Below the pieces are notes generated by a model. That model saw only the letters and a program-made list of their open reading frames with translations. It was not told the origin of the DNA and did not search any database. Made by a program: the position numbers and the translations under genes. 64,000 bases of DNA from Casuarina equisetifolia (lineage: Eukaryota; Streptophyta; Magnoliopsida; Fagales; Casuarinaceae): the NCBI GenBank assembly GCA_028551475.1, contig CM052360.1, positions 13,566,501 through 13,630,500 on the forward strand, read 5' to 3'. This document shows positions 63,144 to 64,000 of this stretch, one piece after another (the first letter of the stretch is position 1; each line of letters begins with the position of its first letter).

Positions 63144-64000
63144 CCTTTAAACGATTTCTTGAAATTCTATGCTTCTATCTAACGATTCCTTTACTCTTTT
63201 AAATTGAGTTGAATTGAAATAATTTGAGAGTTTGATATACATGACATAACAAACTCACCATAATGGCCTAAATTGATCTAGAATTAGTCCTAGCCTCTAC
63301 TTGATTACGAAACAGGTTGAGAACAACCAAACCATGAAGCTTCCTAACGACTCTGTCCGGCAATTATCGGATAACTCATTAGAGGTCTTGGCCCTGTTAT
63401 TTGATTTTTGTTATTAATCGTGGGAATATTTGTTCACCTGCCCCAATAACACTGTATTTTTTGAAATTTCAGTCATTTCTATCAGTTAATTCGATTGATA
63501 TTCTGATTATAAGTTCCTCATTCAAGGGATTAAAGAGAAGTAGTATCATTTAAGAAAGTCCATGGTTGAAGAGTGAAGTAAGGCACAGTTCTAGAAAATT
63601 AATGAAAAGTAATCATAATATATTTCGAATAATCCCTACTTAGGTTTAGTGGTACAGCAATTGGTAAGAAGTAAGGTCTATACTTCTTGCTATTTCCTGT
63701 CCTCGTACTGAAAGGCCAGACAGATGTCCAGGACTCCAACTCAAAGTTGTCCTGTGCTGCACACATACTTCTCACCCAAACGTTTGAAGAGAACAATGGA
63801 AAGTTTATGGTACATTCTATGTGTAAGTCTACACAAGCAGTAATAGAGCCTAGGAAAGCAGTAATAGAAACATGAATACCACTTGACTGACAAGTTATTC
63901 AAACCCAAGAGCTAACTTTTATTGGGCATAATAAATTCATACTTAAAAGGTGATCACATGAACTGTCTAGATCACACAATATTAATTATGCGACTCTCAC
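63144..64000. other. Right edge of the window, no recognised gene
   Basis: Short frames only (63599-63796 minus, 63687-63875 plus, overlapping). No domain, splice-compatible exon or repeat border is recognised. Confidence 0.5.

Overview
This window is nuclear DNA of a dicot plant, probably a woody, repeat-rich one. The evidence is AT-rich spacers, GT-AG introns of plant type, plant-specific gene families (NPH3/BTB and AP2/ERF), several Copia and Gypsy retrotransposons primed by initiator-Met tRNA, and a block of decayed plastid DNA with the dicot plastid gene order. The species cannot be fixed from the sequence. No bacterial-type operon, CRISPR array or viral gene was seen.

Layout. 1-20.9 kb is a retrotransposon graveyard. 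It holds a degenerate Copia RT/RNase H piece (4.4-5.8 kb) and a large SIRE-type Copia element on the minus strand (6693-16220). The SIRE element split an older Gypsy-like repeat whose other halves or copies lie at 6.26-6.69, 16.2-17.1 and 19.4-20.0 kb. 20.96-25.3 kb is a nuclear plastid insertion (NUPT): ndhC 5' part, trnV-UAC with its intron, trnM-CAU, atpE and atpB, all coding genes broken. The atpB 5' end sits inverted at the far side, and a solo LTR with a perfect target duplication is inserted in atpB. 25.3-32.9 kb has no gene I recognise.

32.9-43.5 kb is the genic island. It holds an intact four-exon NPH3/BTB gene (33305-36110, +), a small intact serine-rich-type protein gene (39033-39329, -) and an intact intronless ERF transcription factor of the DRN/DRNL (ESR) group (42178-43386, -). 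From memory, Arabidopsis has an NPH3 gene next to a gene of the same small family, and has DRNL next to another member, so the order looks like an old conserved block.

43.5-64 kb is again mostly intergenic and repeats: a full-length Tork/Tnt1-like Copia element (47123-52249, TSD CTACC) dead by transition-type stops and an RT deletion; a tiny TRIM-like element (56233-56584); a 2-oxoglutarate dioxygenase pseudogene (59271-61142, -); and an unusual 1.6-kb element (61539-63138). That last element starts with a complete LTR plus primer binding site but ends with an inverted copy of the LTR start, yet is flanked by a perfect 5-bp target duplication. It is the same LTR family as the solo LTR in the NUPT and is the most unusual structure found here.

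The only genes I judge functional are the NPH3/BTB gene, the small serine-rich-type gene and the ERF gene. The trnM-CAU copy is intact in sequence but probably inert in the nucleus.
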